Assembly: GCF_004664715.2 (NCBI RefSeq)
Contig: NC_051072.1
Location: 30,525,994 to 30,589,993, forward strand
Source of the DNA: Peromyscus leucopus
Taxonomy: Eukaryota > Chordata > Mammalia > Rodentia > Cricetidae
DNA length: 64,000 nt
Direction: 5' to 3'
This document shows positions 11,701 through 21,399 of the stretch, piece after piece. Position 1 is the stretch's first letter, and each line of letters starts with the position of its first letter. The notes under the pieces were generated by a model. It was not told the DNA's origin. It did not search any database and was given only the letters and a program-made list of their open reading frames with translations. The position numbers and the translations under genes are program-made.

Positions 11701-13190
11701 GAGTAAAAAAATGATTAATGTATTGAAACAGAACCGCAGAAGATACAACTTTATACTTTATACCACAAGGACAAAACCCTAAAGGACTGCCAGTATCAGG
11801 TGTCACACCTCACTAATTGTAGTAAGCATGGACCAAATTTGAAAACGGATTTGACCTTAATCAGTGTCCAGATGAGTCTGTCAGTGTACTTCCAACGTAT
11901 GCTTTTGAGAAGTGCATGTTGAAGGAAGATTGTTTTAAATTGTCAAACTTGAGAAAATGACAATGTTAACAGGGAGATTCATGTACTGATGTTCATTCAT
12001 AGAACACAATAAAATACACCAATTTTACTATGAGAACACCAATGGATCCTTAAAACCATGGGGAATACCAAAGCCTCCATGAAGTTTGCTTTCCTACAAC
12101 CCCCATTTGCCAAATAGAAACAGAAATCATCTGTACTTCCAAGATTTGTACTTCCTCTCTATGTCAGCTGTTTGACCTGTCATTAAATAAAATAGTGGTT
12201 AATTGAACACAAGTGCTTTGACACTACATTTGATCTGGAAACCCTGGTGTCTTCTAAGTGTCAGATGGTATACACAGTCTGGGTACACTGGACAGAAGGA
12301 TGTCCCAGATAAGATGAATTAGAAGAGGGTAAGATTTTATTGCTATTTAGAACAGTTGAGGACACCTGAATTGTGAAATTCTGGAATTTTCCTTCTAAAA
12401 TTTTCACATAGCAATTGTGAATAACTGAAACTATGGAAAGTAAAAATTTAAGTATTGTGGAATTACCACAAAATATAAATACAATGATAAACTACTGTTA
12501 CAAAATTCATCACTGGCACAAACCATGAATTTAGAGTTGATGATTAGACTTCTCATGGCTATACAGCATGACTGTACTTAAAGGAAGTGAGAAACAAGCA
12601 AACTTATTTAGTTTGGACCACCTTGAATAATCTCGTAAATTCACTGCTCAAGTTTAAGCAAATAGTTCAAGTAAGGTAGGTAACTAGGAATATTAATTCA
12701 TGATTAAAAACTACCTAGGAAAAACGAATAAATAACAAGCATAAGTATCTGGATAGTGGCTACCTGCCCTTTAGGAGGAAGGGTGTAGGATTCATGTCAT
12801 GGTAGAGGGTGAACTCTCTTGAGCAATTGGCAACACTCAATCTGCTGAGTTGATAGCAGGGCCTATGGCTCTTTTGTTCTGTTTTTCTTCAAATTTTATG
12901 AAAATATTAGCAACGTTATCTTGTGTTGATTAAATAGAATTATATTCTATATTGAATAGTCAATATATTCACCTTTACACTCAGTAAAAAAACTTTTAGA
13001 AGAACTCATTGCCTCAAGTTGTTCATCTGTAAAACCCAGAGCAAATCAGTTCTCCATTTACCTCATGATTACATTCCCTAGTGTTTTTAATAGTTTCTCA
13101 ATTCCTCAATGCATATTCTCTTTGTCACTTAAATTTTCTTCAGGGACCCTCTCCACTATTGCTAGTGGTCTAAGCTGGGATCATTCTTGG
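11701..13190. other. Mostly unassigned sequence, possibly decayed L1
   Basis: A-rich sequence with weak L1-like flavour (for example 'gatgaacaaacccttaatag') but no stretch I can place firmly. No gene signal. Confidence 0.35.
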
Positions 13191-13194
13191 GAAT

Positions 13195-13521
13195 TCCTGG
13201 GAACTTTCCTAGTATAGCTTGATCTACTTAAGGGGCTCCCTGGCAGTGGGATCAGAATCCATCGCTGGTGTATGAGCAGGCTTTTTGGAGCCTACTACCT
13301 ATGAAGGGACACTTCGCACAGCCTTGAGGCAGGGGGAGAGGCTTGGACCTGCCTCTGCTAAATGTACCAGGCTCTGCTGACTCCACATGGGAGGCCTTAC
13401 CTTCTTGTAGGAAGGAATGGGGCCGGTTGAGTGGGGGAAGCCGGAGGGGCGGGAAGAGGGAAGAGGGTGATCTTTGATTGGTAGGTGAAATGAATAAAAA
13501 ATTTTCTTAATAAAAAAGGAG
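13195..13521 (+). mobile_element. L1 3' UTR and tail
   Basis: The blocks 'ctccctggcagtgggatcag', 'ctttttggagcctactacct', 'gacacttcgcacagccttga' and 'gactccacatgggaggcctt' follow a rodent L1 3' UTR in order. The G-rich segment and the 'aataaaaaattttcttaata' A-rich end follow. A B1 has inserted in its tail at 13522. Confidence 0.8.
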
Positions 13522-13672
13522 GCCGGGCGGTGGTGGCGCACGCCTTTAATCCCAGCACTCGGGAGGCAGAGCCAGGCGGATCTCTGTGAGTTCGAGGCTA
13601 GCCTGGGCTACCAAGTGAGCTCCAGGAAAGGCGCAAAGCTTCGCAGAGAAACCCTGTCTCAAAAAACCAAAA

Positions 13673-13735
<63 letters not shown>

Positions 13736-13738
13736 AAA
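13522..13738 (+). mobile_element. Young B1 SINE with (AAAT)n tail
   Basis: Full-length B1 starting 'gccgggcggtggtggcgcac' and ending 'agaaaccctgtctcaaaaaa', followed by about 60 bp of AAAT units. A perfect 11-bp duplication 'taaaaaaggag' flanks it (13511-13521 and 13739-13749). The retained CpGs and near-consensus sequence mark it as the youngest SINE in the window. Its 'ccaggaaaggcgcaaagc' segment is a variant I associate with deer-mouse-like cricetids. Confidence 0.95.
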
Positions 13739-13749
13739 TAAAAAAGGAG

Positions 13750-14540
13750 AAGGGAACAATTGATGTAATTATATTTTAATTAAAATCTAAAAATAAATAA
13801 TATAAATAAAAAAATTCAAAAATTCTTCAGGTCTCAACATTAGTTGAGATTCTCAAATATGCTATCTATAATACTATTCTCTCATGGTTTTCTTAGTACT
13901 TCTTAGGGTATTTCTTTTCCTTGGAGAGGTTCCTGTAATCTGACAACTCTGGTGTCCAAAGTCTCCAAAGGACTTTCTTTTCATATTCCAAGGTACTCCC
14001 TTTATCACAGTTTTCTTAGCCGATATCTAGTATTTTCTATAGGTTGTCTACTAACCAATCATGGGATATTAAAAATTGTATTAATTATCTTGTTCTATCA
14101 AAATGTGATATTTTTCCACATTTGAGAAATGACATATTCACATGGTTTTTCAAGGAGGGAGAATTTATTTTTAAGAATATATCTTAATTTGTCTTATTTC
14201 AGAATATAATTTCAGCTGATTATATATTCAAAATCTGTCACATAAATCCTTCTCCATCCAATTTCACCAATCTCCTCTTGACAATAACAGTAGAATTTAA
14301 AAATCTTTTTAAAATGCATTCACTTTGGCAACCTTTTGTGTTTTTTGTTGTCACTAGAATTTTTTTTTCTTGTATGAAACCATTTATCGTCTCATAGTTT
14401 CGTGTCTGTCTAATTTTTGCAGAAGCGTGGGAAAATGCACATGCCACAAAGAGTTCACTAAAATATCCTTCATCTTCTAGTTATCTTCCCTAAATCTGAA
14501 CATGAGAAAATAGAGACTTTGACATAGAGGGAATCACATT
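13750..14540. other. No feature recognised
   Basis: AT-rich unassigned sequence between two retroposon clusters. No coding or RNA signal. Confidence 0.45.
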
Positions 14541-14704
14541 TTAGTTAAGAATTCTACTTGGAGTGGTGGTGGCACACACCTTCCATCCCAGCACTCCAGA
14601 CACTGGCAGGTGAATTTCTGAGTTCGAGGCCAGCCTGATCTACACAGTGAGTTCTAGGACAGCCAGAGCTACATAGATAATCCTTATTTCAAAAATAAAT
14701 AAGT
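14541..14704 (+). mobile_element. B1 SINE at the left end of an L1 insertion
   Basis: After a left target duplication (14541-14561, ending 'aattctacttgg') comes a B1 lacking its first few bases: 'agtggtggtggcacacacc', 'cagcactccagacactggca', 'gagttcgaggccagcctgat' and 'caaaaataaataa'. No copy of the duplication follows the B1. The matching copy lies 1.8 kb away at 16495-16515, after the L1 described next. Confidence 0.85.
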
Positions 14705-15090
14705 TGTCTTCAGTGTTTTTTATCTTAACCATTCTGACAGGTGTAAGGTGGTATCTCAGAGTCCTTTTGATTTGCATTTCCCTGGTGATTAGGGATGTTG
14801 AGCAATTCTTTAAATGTCTTTCAGCCATTTGAGCTTCCTGTTGAGAATTCTCTGTTTAGTTCTATAGCTCATTTCTTAATTGGACTGTTGGGCGTTTTGA
14901 TGTCTAATTTCTTTAGTTCTTTATATATTCTGGATATCGGCCCTCTGTCAGATGTGGGGTTGGTAAAGACCTTTTCCTGTTCTGTAAGCTGTCACTTTGC
15001 CTTGTTGACTGTATCCTTTGCCCTATAAAAGCTTCTCAGTTTCAAGAGGTTCCATTGATTGATTGTTTCTCTCAGTATCTGCACTACTGG
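14705..15090 (-). mobile_element. Inverted 5' segment of an L1 (ORF2 part)
   Basis: The + strand reads as the reverse of L1 ORF2: 'accattctgacaggtgtaag', 'tttgatttgcatttccctgg', 'ttctttatatattctggata' and 'ccattgattgattgtttctc'. In L1 order it ends at 'acactgaagacaac', which is exactly where the forward segment to its right picks up. That is the signature of twin priming during L1 insertion. Open frames here are remnants only. Confidence 0.88.
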
Positions 15091-16494
15091 TGCTATATTT
15101 AGGAAGTGATGTGGAGCTAGGGGAACTCTCCTCCACTGCTGGTGGGAATGCAAGCTTGTACAACCACTTTGGAAATCAATATGGCTCTATCTCAGAAAAT
15201 TGGGAATCAGTCTCCACCAAGACCCAGCTATACCACTCGGGCATATACCCAAGGAATGCTCAATCATACCACAAGGGCACTTGCTCAGCTATGTTCATAT
15301 CAGCATTGTTTGTAATAGCCAGAACCTGGAAACAACCTAGATGCCTTTCAACTGAAGAATGAATAAATAAAATGTGGTACATATACACAATGGAATACTA
15401 CTCAGCAGAGAAAAACAATGACATCATGAGGTTTGCAGGCAAATGGATGGATCTAGAAAAAAATCATCCTGAGTGAGGTAACCCAGACTCAGAAAGACAA
15501 ACATAGTATGTACTCACTCATAGGAGGATACTAGATGTAAAACAAAGATGACTAGACTGCTACTCATAACTCCAGGGAGGCTTCCTAGTAAAGAGGACCC
15601 CAAGAAAGACACAGGGATCACCCAATGACAGAGAAATGGATGAGATCTACATGAACAACCTGGACGTGAGTGGGGGTAATGAAGGGCAAGGAACAAGGGA
15701 AAGAGAGCTTAGGGTAGTGGGAGATCCCAGCTGGATGAAAAACAGAGAGGGAGAACAAGAAATAAAATACCATGATAAATGAAGACCACATGAGAATAGG
15801 AAGAAGCAAAATGCTAGAGAGGTCCACAGATATACACAAAGATACCCCCACAATAGACTACTGGCAATGGGTGAGAGAAAACCCAAACTGACCTACTTTG
15901 GTGATAGGATGGCCAAGCACTCCAATTGTCATGCTAGAAATCTCATCCAATGACTGAGGGAACCGGATGCAGAGATCCACTGCCAGGCCACAGGTGGAAC
16001 TCCAGGAGTCCAATTGGTGAGAAAGAGGAGGGTTTGTATGAGCAAGAATTGTTGAGACCAAGATTGGAAAAAGCACAAGGACAAATAGCCAAACGAATGG
16101 AAACACATGAACTATGAACCAATGGCTGAGAAGCCCCCAACTGGATCAGGCCCTCTGGATAAGTGAGACAGTTGATTAGCTTGAACTGTTTGGGAGGCAT
16201 CCAGGCAGCGGGACCGGGACCTGTCTTCAGTGCATGAGCTGGCTATTTGGAACCCGGGACTTATGCAGGGACACATGGCTCAGCCTGGGAGGAGAGGACT
16301 GGACCTGCCTGAACTGAATCTACCAGGTTGAACTCAATCCCCAGGGGAGTCTTTGCCCTGGAGGAGATGGGAATGGGGGGGGCTGGGGGAAGGCGGGGGG
16401 GGGGGGAGGGGGGAGGACAAGGAATCCATGGCTGATATGTAAACTTAAATTAAATTATAAAATAAAATAAAATAAAGAGGAAAAAATAACTAAA
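15091..16494 (+). mobile_element. L1 3' end (ORF2 end, 3' UTR, A-rich tail), forward segment
   Basis: Begins near 'gatgtggagctaggggaact' and runs through the ORF2 C-terminal region ('tggtacatatacacaatgga', 'gtatgtactcactcatagga'). The 3' UTR follows with a G-run at about 16391-16412, then 'aaataaaataaaataaagag'. With the inverted piece on its left it forms one insertion of about 1.8 kb. The last segment is followed by a right target duplication (16495-16515) that matches the one left of the B1 at 14541-14561 in 19 of 21 bases. Confidence 0.9.
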
Positions 16495-16515
16495 TTAATT
16501 AATAATTCTACTTGG

Positions 16516-17400
16516 GGGTTTGTATGCAACCAGGTACATCCTCCACTTAATCAACTGTCTGGAAAAATAATACATGATAAATCTATGTGGATTCTAGGGA
16601 TGTTACCTTTCTACTCATTTCTTACTCTAAGGTTCGTTTGAAAATTTTTTAAATTTTAATCAGAATACAGTTAACATCACTTCCACATTCTCTTTTCTCC
16701 CTCGAAACTGTCTCATCTTTCCTCTACGCATTCAATCCCTCCCATGCCTCCTCATGTTCTCTTGAATTGATGGCTTCTTTTCATTTATTATTATTGTTGC
16801 ATATATCAATGTATGTGTGTTAAAATATAAATGCAATCCGCAGCGTCTGTTCTTTTGTTGCTTATGTATATAGGGCTTCAGGATAGACCACTTTGTATTG
16901 GATGGCCAATTAGAGAGCCCATTCCTGGGAGAAGCTAATTATTCCTCTCTCAGTAGTCATTAGTTGCCTGTGGTTATTGTTCTGGTGGTAGGAACCCATT
17001 ATCTATTGATAATGATATCTATTGATGTCAATATCTATTGATATTGTCACTGTTCAGGTCTTGCTTAGGCACCAGTATTGCTGAAGTATCAAGGAGCAAT
17101 CTGTATAAATAAGTACAAGTTGAAAATTACAGGAAAGAAAAAAATATTTATTAATATTTATTGAATCTCCTTCTTGAGCTTTTCTGTATCAGTATAGGCA
17201 TGCTTTCTTAACAGCATGTGTTTATAGTTTTTTTTAAATACAACTATTTCAAAATTATTTTACTATTTCATAAACTTACTTTAATGACTTTATAACTAGT
17301 AAAAATAAAATACAAATGTACTACAAATCAAGCTAGTCTTTATCATTAGGCTGAATATGTAGCTATAATTTTATACAAAGCCCACATATTTAAAGCCTAC
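16516..17400. other. Partly old L1-related sequence (weak), otherwise unassigned
   Basis: The 16640-17050 portion ('ggatggccaattagagagcc', 'gagaagctaattattcctct') is reminiscent of rodent L1-associated non-coding sequence read in antisense, but I cannot place it firmly. The rest is AT-rich and unassigned. Confidence 0.35.
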
Positions 17401-17406
17401 AGAGCA

Positions 17407-17466
17407 TATATTATATTATATTATATTATATTATATTATATTATATTATATTATATATATTATATA
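17407..17466. repeat. (TATAT)n microsatellite
   Basis: A run of 5-bp TATAT/ATATT units about 60 bp long, becoming irregular at the right end. Confidence 0.95.
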
Positions 17467-18865
17467 ACTACATGCATGTAATACTTACTATTATGAAAAG
17501 GACAGAACAATATTGTCAAGTATCACAGGAGTTATGTATTTCTCCTGTTCCCTCTACTACTATCTCAGACTACATTAATATCCTGATGCTAAGAATCCTG
17601 ATACAATAAAACGTATTTCTCTTCATATCAATTATTGAATAAAACTGGGCACCCAAGAAGGAGAAGAAGAAGTAGAATGTAAGTCAAATGAAAACGAAAT
17701 GGAGGAAGAATATGGTCTATAAAGCGTCATTCCTCTATTCAGAGAGGGAAAGGAAAAAAAATCATTCTTGGTGGACAAATAGGAAGCTCAATAGGAAGAA
17801 CTCATGGCCTGAGAGTTCTAGAAGGACACAGCCTCCAGCTGTGGTTTAAGAGTTCTCCCCACTCTAATCTCCTAGTTAGAGAGCAGAGACTTAATATCTG
17901 CTGGAAGGTAGAAGGTGACAGTACCATTATAAGCGAGCCTCTCTCCCCTAACCTGAATGAAGCTAAAGGTTTCTGTGACGATGGGTACAGCTGTTGACCC
18001 AATGACACCAATAAAACTTGAGTGTATGCCTATATACATTTTTAATTTTAAAAATTATACTGAGCCACTCCTTTGTGTTCTGAATTATTTCCTAAGGGTT
18101 CGAAGTAATGGACATTTTTAAAGGCAGAAATATATCACCAAAGTACTCGCCAAAAAGGTGGTAACAATTTATTTTCCCATTGTGAATATCACTCTTTGAT
18201 GCCCATTTATTGAGTCTATTTTAACTTCTTGAGTTATTTTAGGAAAGTCATGTCTTAGGCCAAGTTATACTTGATGTGAACTTGAAGGAAATATAATGAA
18301 TAATGAGAGGAAAATCATTGTTTTTCCCCTATGTCATATTGCAGACAAGTTTCCATAAAACTGGGATGACTTCATTTGCCAGAGACATTTGATATATCAA
18401 ATGCAGCCATATGTTCTAAATATAACAGATTACTGCCATGTGCATGAGTTAAGGAACACTATGTTGTGTAAGTTGAAGGAACACTGGAAATATATGTCTG
18501 AATTTTAAATAAGTCATATTTCAGCCCTCAAATATTTCAATGACAGAGCAATAGAAAAACATATAACCTGATGCTTTAAGAGCAATAAGTTTGATGGAAC
18601 ATTTAAACCATTTGAAATCTAGTCTTCTATCCAAAAGAGAATATTAAATTCATTGGGATCCCCCTCAAATGCTTTTACTAGGGAGGAGGCATAGAATTTA
18701 TTCAAAGAACACATGAGTTCAGGGAAACTCCCTTGTCTAACATTTAATGAGGTACCATACACCCAGACTCCTGAAGCCTGTTACTACACTATTAGTAGAC
18801 TGAGTCAATCATGTCTTATGACGGGTTTCATTTTAAATTTTGATTTTTAGCAAAATTTTAAAATT
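17467..18865. other. No feature recognised
   Basis: Repeat-poor AT-rich sequence. A 69-codon minus-strand frame at 17802-18011 has no recognisable domain. Confidence 0.45.
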
Positions 18866-18872
18866 TTAATTT

Positions 18873-19045
18873 TATGTAGATGTTTTACCTTCACGTATGC
18901 TGTGTACCACATGCATGCCTGGATTCCAGGGGAGACCACATGAGACTGTTGAATCCTCTGGGACTGGCGTTATAGATGATTGTGAGCCACCTCGCATTGT
19001 GGTGCTAAGAATTGAATCAAGGGCTTCTGGAAGAGTGCTCTCTTT
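18873..19045 (-). mobile_element. B3/B2-type SINE, antisense, truncated
   Basis: The + strand has 'cacatgcatgcctggattcc', 'gggactggcgttatagatga', 'ttgtgagccacctcgcattg' and 'ggcttctggaagagtgctct', the reverse of a B3 body. The element head (expected after 19045) is missing. Confidence 0.75.
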
Positions 19046-19400
19046 TATTTTTTTCTTTACTTGAAAATATTTTTTCACATAATATAATCTAACTACAGTT
19101 TCCCTCCCCACTCCCCCTGCTTCCCCCGACTCCCCCTTCCACATGGATTCATATTTTCTCAAAAAAAAAAAAAAAAAATAGGAACAAATAAGATTTTAAA
19201 AAAGATAAATAACAAACAAATCAGAATATTGCAGGACAACCAAACAAGAAAAAGAGCCAAAGAAAACACACAAGAAATGAATGAATACAGACACAGAGAC
19301 ACTTGGTTTGCACACACAGGAATCCCACAAAACCCTAAACTAGAAGCCATAATATATACACAAAGTGTGAGACCAAAACAGGAAAAATATACCTTGTATA
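19046..19400. mobile_element. Rodent interspersed repeat, family uncertain
   Basis: The sequence 'acagtttccctccccactcc' followed by an A-run, 'aaaaagagccaaagaaaaca' and 'gaagccataatatatacaca' is a combination I recognise as common rodent interspersed repeat sequence, probably L1-associated. The exact family and strand are not certain. Confidence 0.45.
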
Positions 19401-19562
19401 CCTTGCAGGTTAAGAGTTCTGTTGCTGTTAGGAATAAGTTCCTGTGTGTCCTATGTTTGTTTGATTCTTCTACACCACATGTGCTTGATTACACGTAGGG
19501 GGAGGTAAATGGGCAGGAAATATGTCAAGGTTTAGCTTGCCACTGAATGGATGCACATGGGG

Positions 19563-20130
19563 TGTTGTAGAATATTAATTGATGATGTGTTATATTTGTT
19601 TATGTTGTGGAATATTTGTTTAACGATGCGGAGATGTGTTGCATTCTTTTATGTTGCATTTTTTTAACTCTGTGATGCTGTGTTCTTGTGCCTGTCTAAA
19701 ACATCTGATTGGATTAATAAAGAGATGAATGGCCAAAAGACAGGCAAGAGAAAGGATGGGCAGGGCTGGCAGGCAGAGAGAATAAACAGAAGGAGAAATC
19801 TGGAATGAGAGATGAAGGAGTGAGAAAATAAGGGGTCAGCCACCCAGCCACCCAGCCAACCAGCCAACCAGCACCCAGCCACTCAGCTACACAGCCTGCC
19901 ATGGAATAAGAAGGAAAGAAAAGATATACAGAAATAGAGAAAGGTAAAAGCCCAGAGGCAAAAGGTAGACAGGGTAATTTAAGTTAAGAAAAGCTGGCCA
20001 GAAATAATCCAAGCTAAAGCCAAACATTCATAAGAAGAATAAGCCTCTATGTGTATATTTATTTAGGACCTGGGTGGAGGGCCCCTCAAAAAGTAGACAG
20101 CTCAAAGAGCAAAAGAGTAAAAAACAAACA
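19563..20130 (+). mobile_element. LTR element, same family as 52930-53526
   Basis: Starts near 'tgttgtagaatatt' and ends near 'aaaaacaaaca'. It shares a block order with the minus-strand copy at 52930-53526: 'ctgtctaaaacatctgattg', 'ggctggcaggcagagagaat', 'ggagaaatct' and, near the end, 'gaccctgggtgg'-like sequence ('ggacctgggtggagggcccc'). AATAAA occurs in 'ggattaataaagag'. A CCAGCCAAC-type minisatellite (about 19840-19890) lies within. No clear target duplication was found, so the ends are approximate. Probably a solo class II LTR. Confidence 0.65.
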
Positions 20131-20149
20131 ATATGGTGGGAGATATATA

Positions 20150-20400
20150 GGCAAGACATATGTCAGATAAATGTTTGCCCCTGATTGGACCTGATAGGAA
20201 ATACAGTGGACTTGTGGGATTGCCTGTTTAAGTTTCTGCAAGGTGTAACTCACCATTTTCTGGGAACCTAGAGATGGACCTGGTCAGAGATCCATCCTCT
20301 GGGCCAGTATTTAATTAATGCTTGCTTCAAATTTGGCTTAAGATTGTGGCAGTCATCTTATCCCCTACTGGTGGGACCTGAAGGTAACAACAACTGAAAA
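20150..20400 (+). mobile_element. LTR-like fragment (weak)
   Basis: 'tgcttgcttcaaatttggct' followed by 'aagattgtggcagtcatctt' looks like an R-U5 end of a rodent class II LTR, preceded by U3-like sequence ('gcccctgattggacctgata'). No boundaries were established. Confidence 0.35.
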
Positions 20401-20454
20401 AGCCTTGACAACGTATGAGATTTTAAAAAAACAAAGTCCTCCAAAGATGTTGAA

Positions 20455-20925
20455 TTAACTTTGTGTTGGCCATCGACTGCTGGGCATGTAGCCTACCCTT
20501 AAGAGTGGTTTGTTTTCCCAGTGAGACTCCCTTGGAGAAGCCGAAATTTTCATTTTCAAACAGCTATCAACTGGAGCTAGCGTCCGGGTTAGGAATGGGG
20601 ACATGTGTCCACTTCTCTCAGCTCCAGTCCCCCAGCTAGTGCAGACTCCTGCAGGCCCCGCACAAGCTGCCCTTCTCTGGGAGATCCTAGGTGTGCCATC
20701 CCTGCTGTGTCCAGAAGGCATTCATTCCTTGGTGTTCTGCATCCCTCTGGCTCTCACGCTCTTTCTGCCTCCTCTTCCACAGAGTTCCCTGAGCCTTGAG
20801 TGGAGATATTTCATGGCGACATCCCTTTTAAGACTGTCTGGCTCTGGGTCTCTGTATTTGTTCCCATCTGCAACCACTACTCTCAATTGCTGAGCCATCT
20901 CATCAGCCCTTGGCTTCAATTTTGA
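20455..20925 (-). mobile_element. Old rodent L1 3' UTR fragment, antisense
   Basis: The + strand blocks 'ggccatcgactgctgggcat', 'cccttaagagtggtttgttt', 'cagtgagactcccttggaga' and 'ctttctgcctcctcttccac' are those of an old Lx-type rodent L1 3' region. Strand is inferred by analogy with 47270-49260, where similar sequence precedes antisense ORF2. The open frames here are non-functional. Confidence 0.5.
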
Positions 20926-21399
20926 TTTTTAAATATTTCGTTAAATTATTCTAAGGTTAATTGCTGGTGATTAAACGTCTCCATCTATGGCTTACATCCT
21001 GGAGGCAGTGAATTTACTGGGCATACGCTTTTCGCTGCTGGACTTTATGTAGAAAATGATAGAACAGGTTACAGATCCTTTCCGTTTCTGTTTCTTCCTG
21101 AGACATATTTCTGCATATCATGTATTGAGTGCTAGTTGAGAGATAGTAGTCTTTGAATCCTAGAGATTCATAAGATTCTCATTACTATTCACTATTACTG
21201 CCTGCCATGGTCATATTTTCATGACTTTTCATGCTTATATTCTATGCTTCATAGAAAGCAACAAGGAAGGATAAGGATAACCTGTTCATTCACATAAAGC
21301 CAGCAGAAAACACAACGTCAATACAGAACTTTAAATATACCATTTTAACCATGCCTGTCCAGTGTTGATGTCATATTTAACACGTAGAGTAGTAGAGCA

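Noticed and set aside
13674..13738. Regular short repeats that could be mistaken for an array such as CRISPR
   Set aside because: Pure AAAT tail of a B1 with no spacers; the same applies to 59729-59772 and the other microsatellites.
20150..20400. Treating this LTR-like stretch as one provirus with 19563-20130
   Set aside because: The two ends look like different LTR families and no internal viral sequence lies between them.
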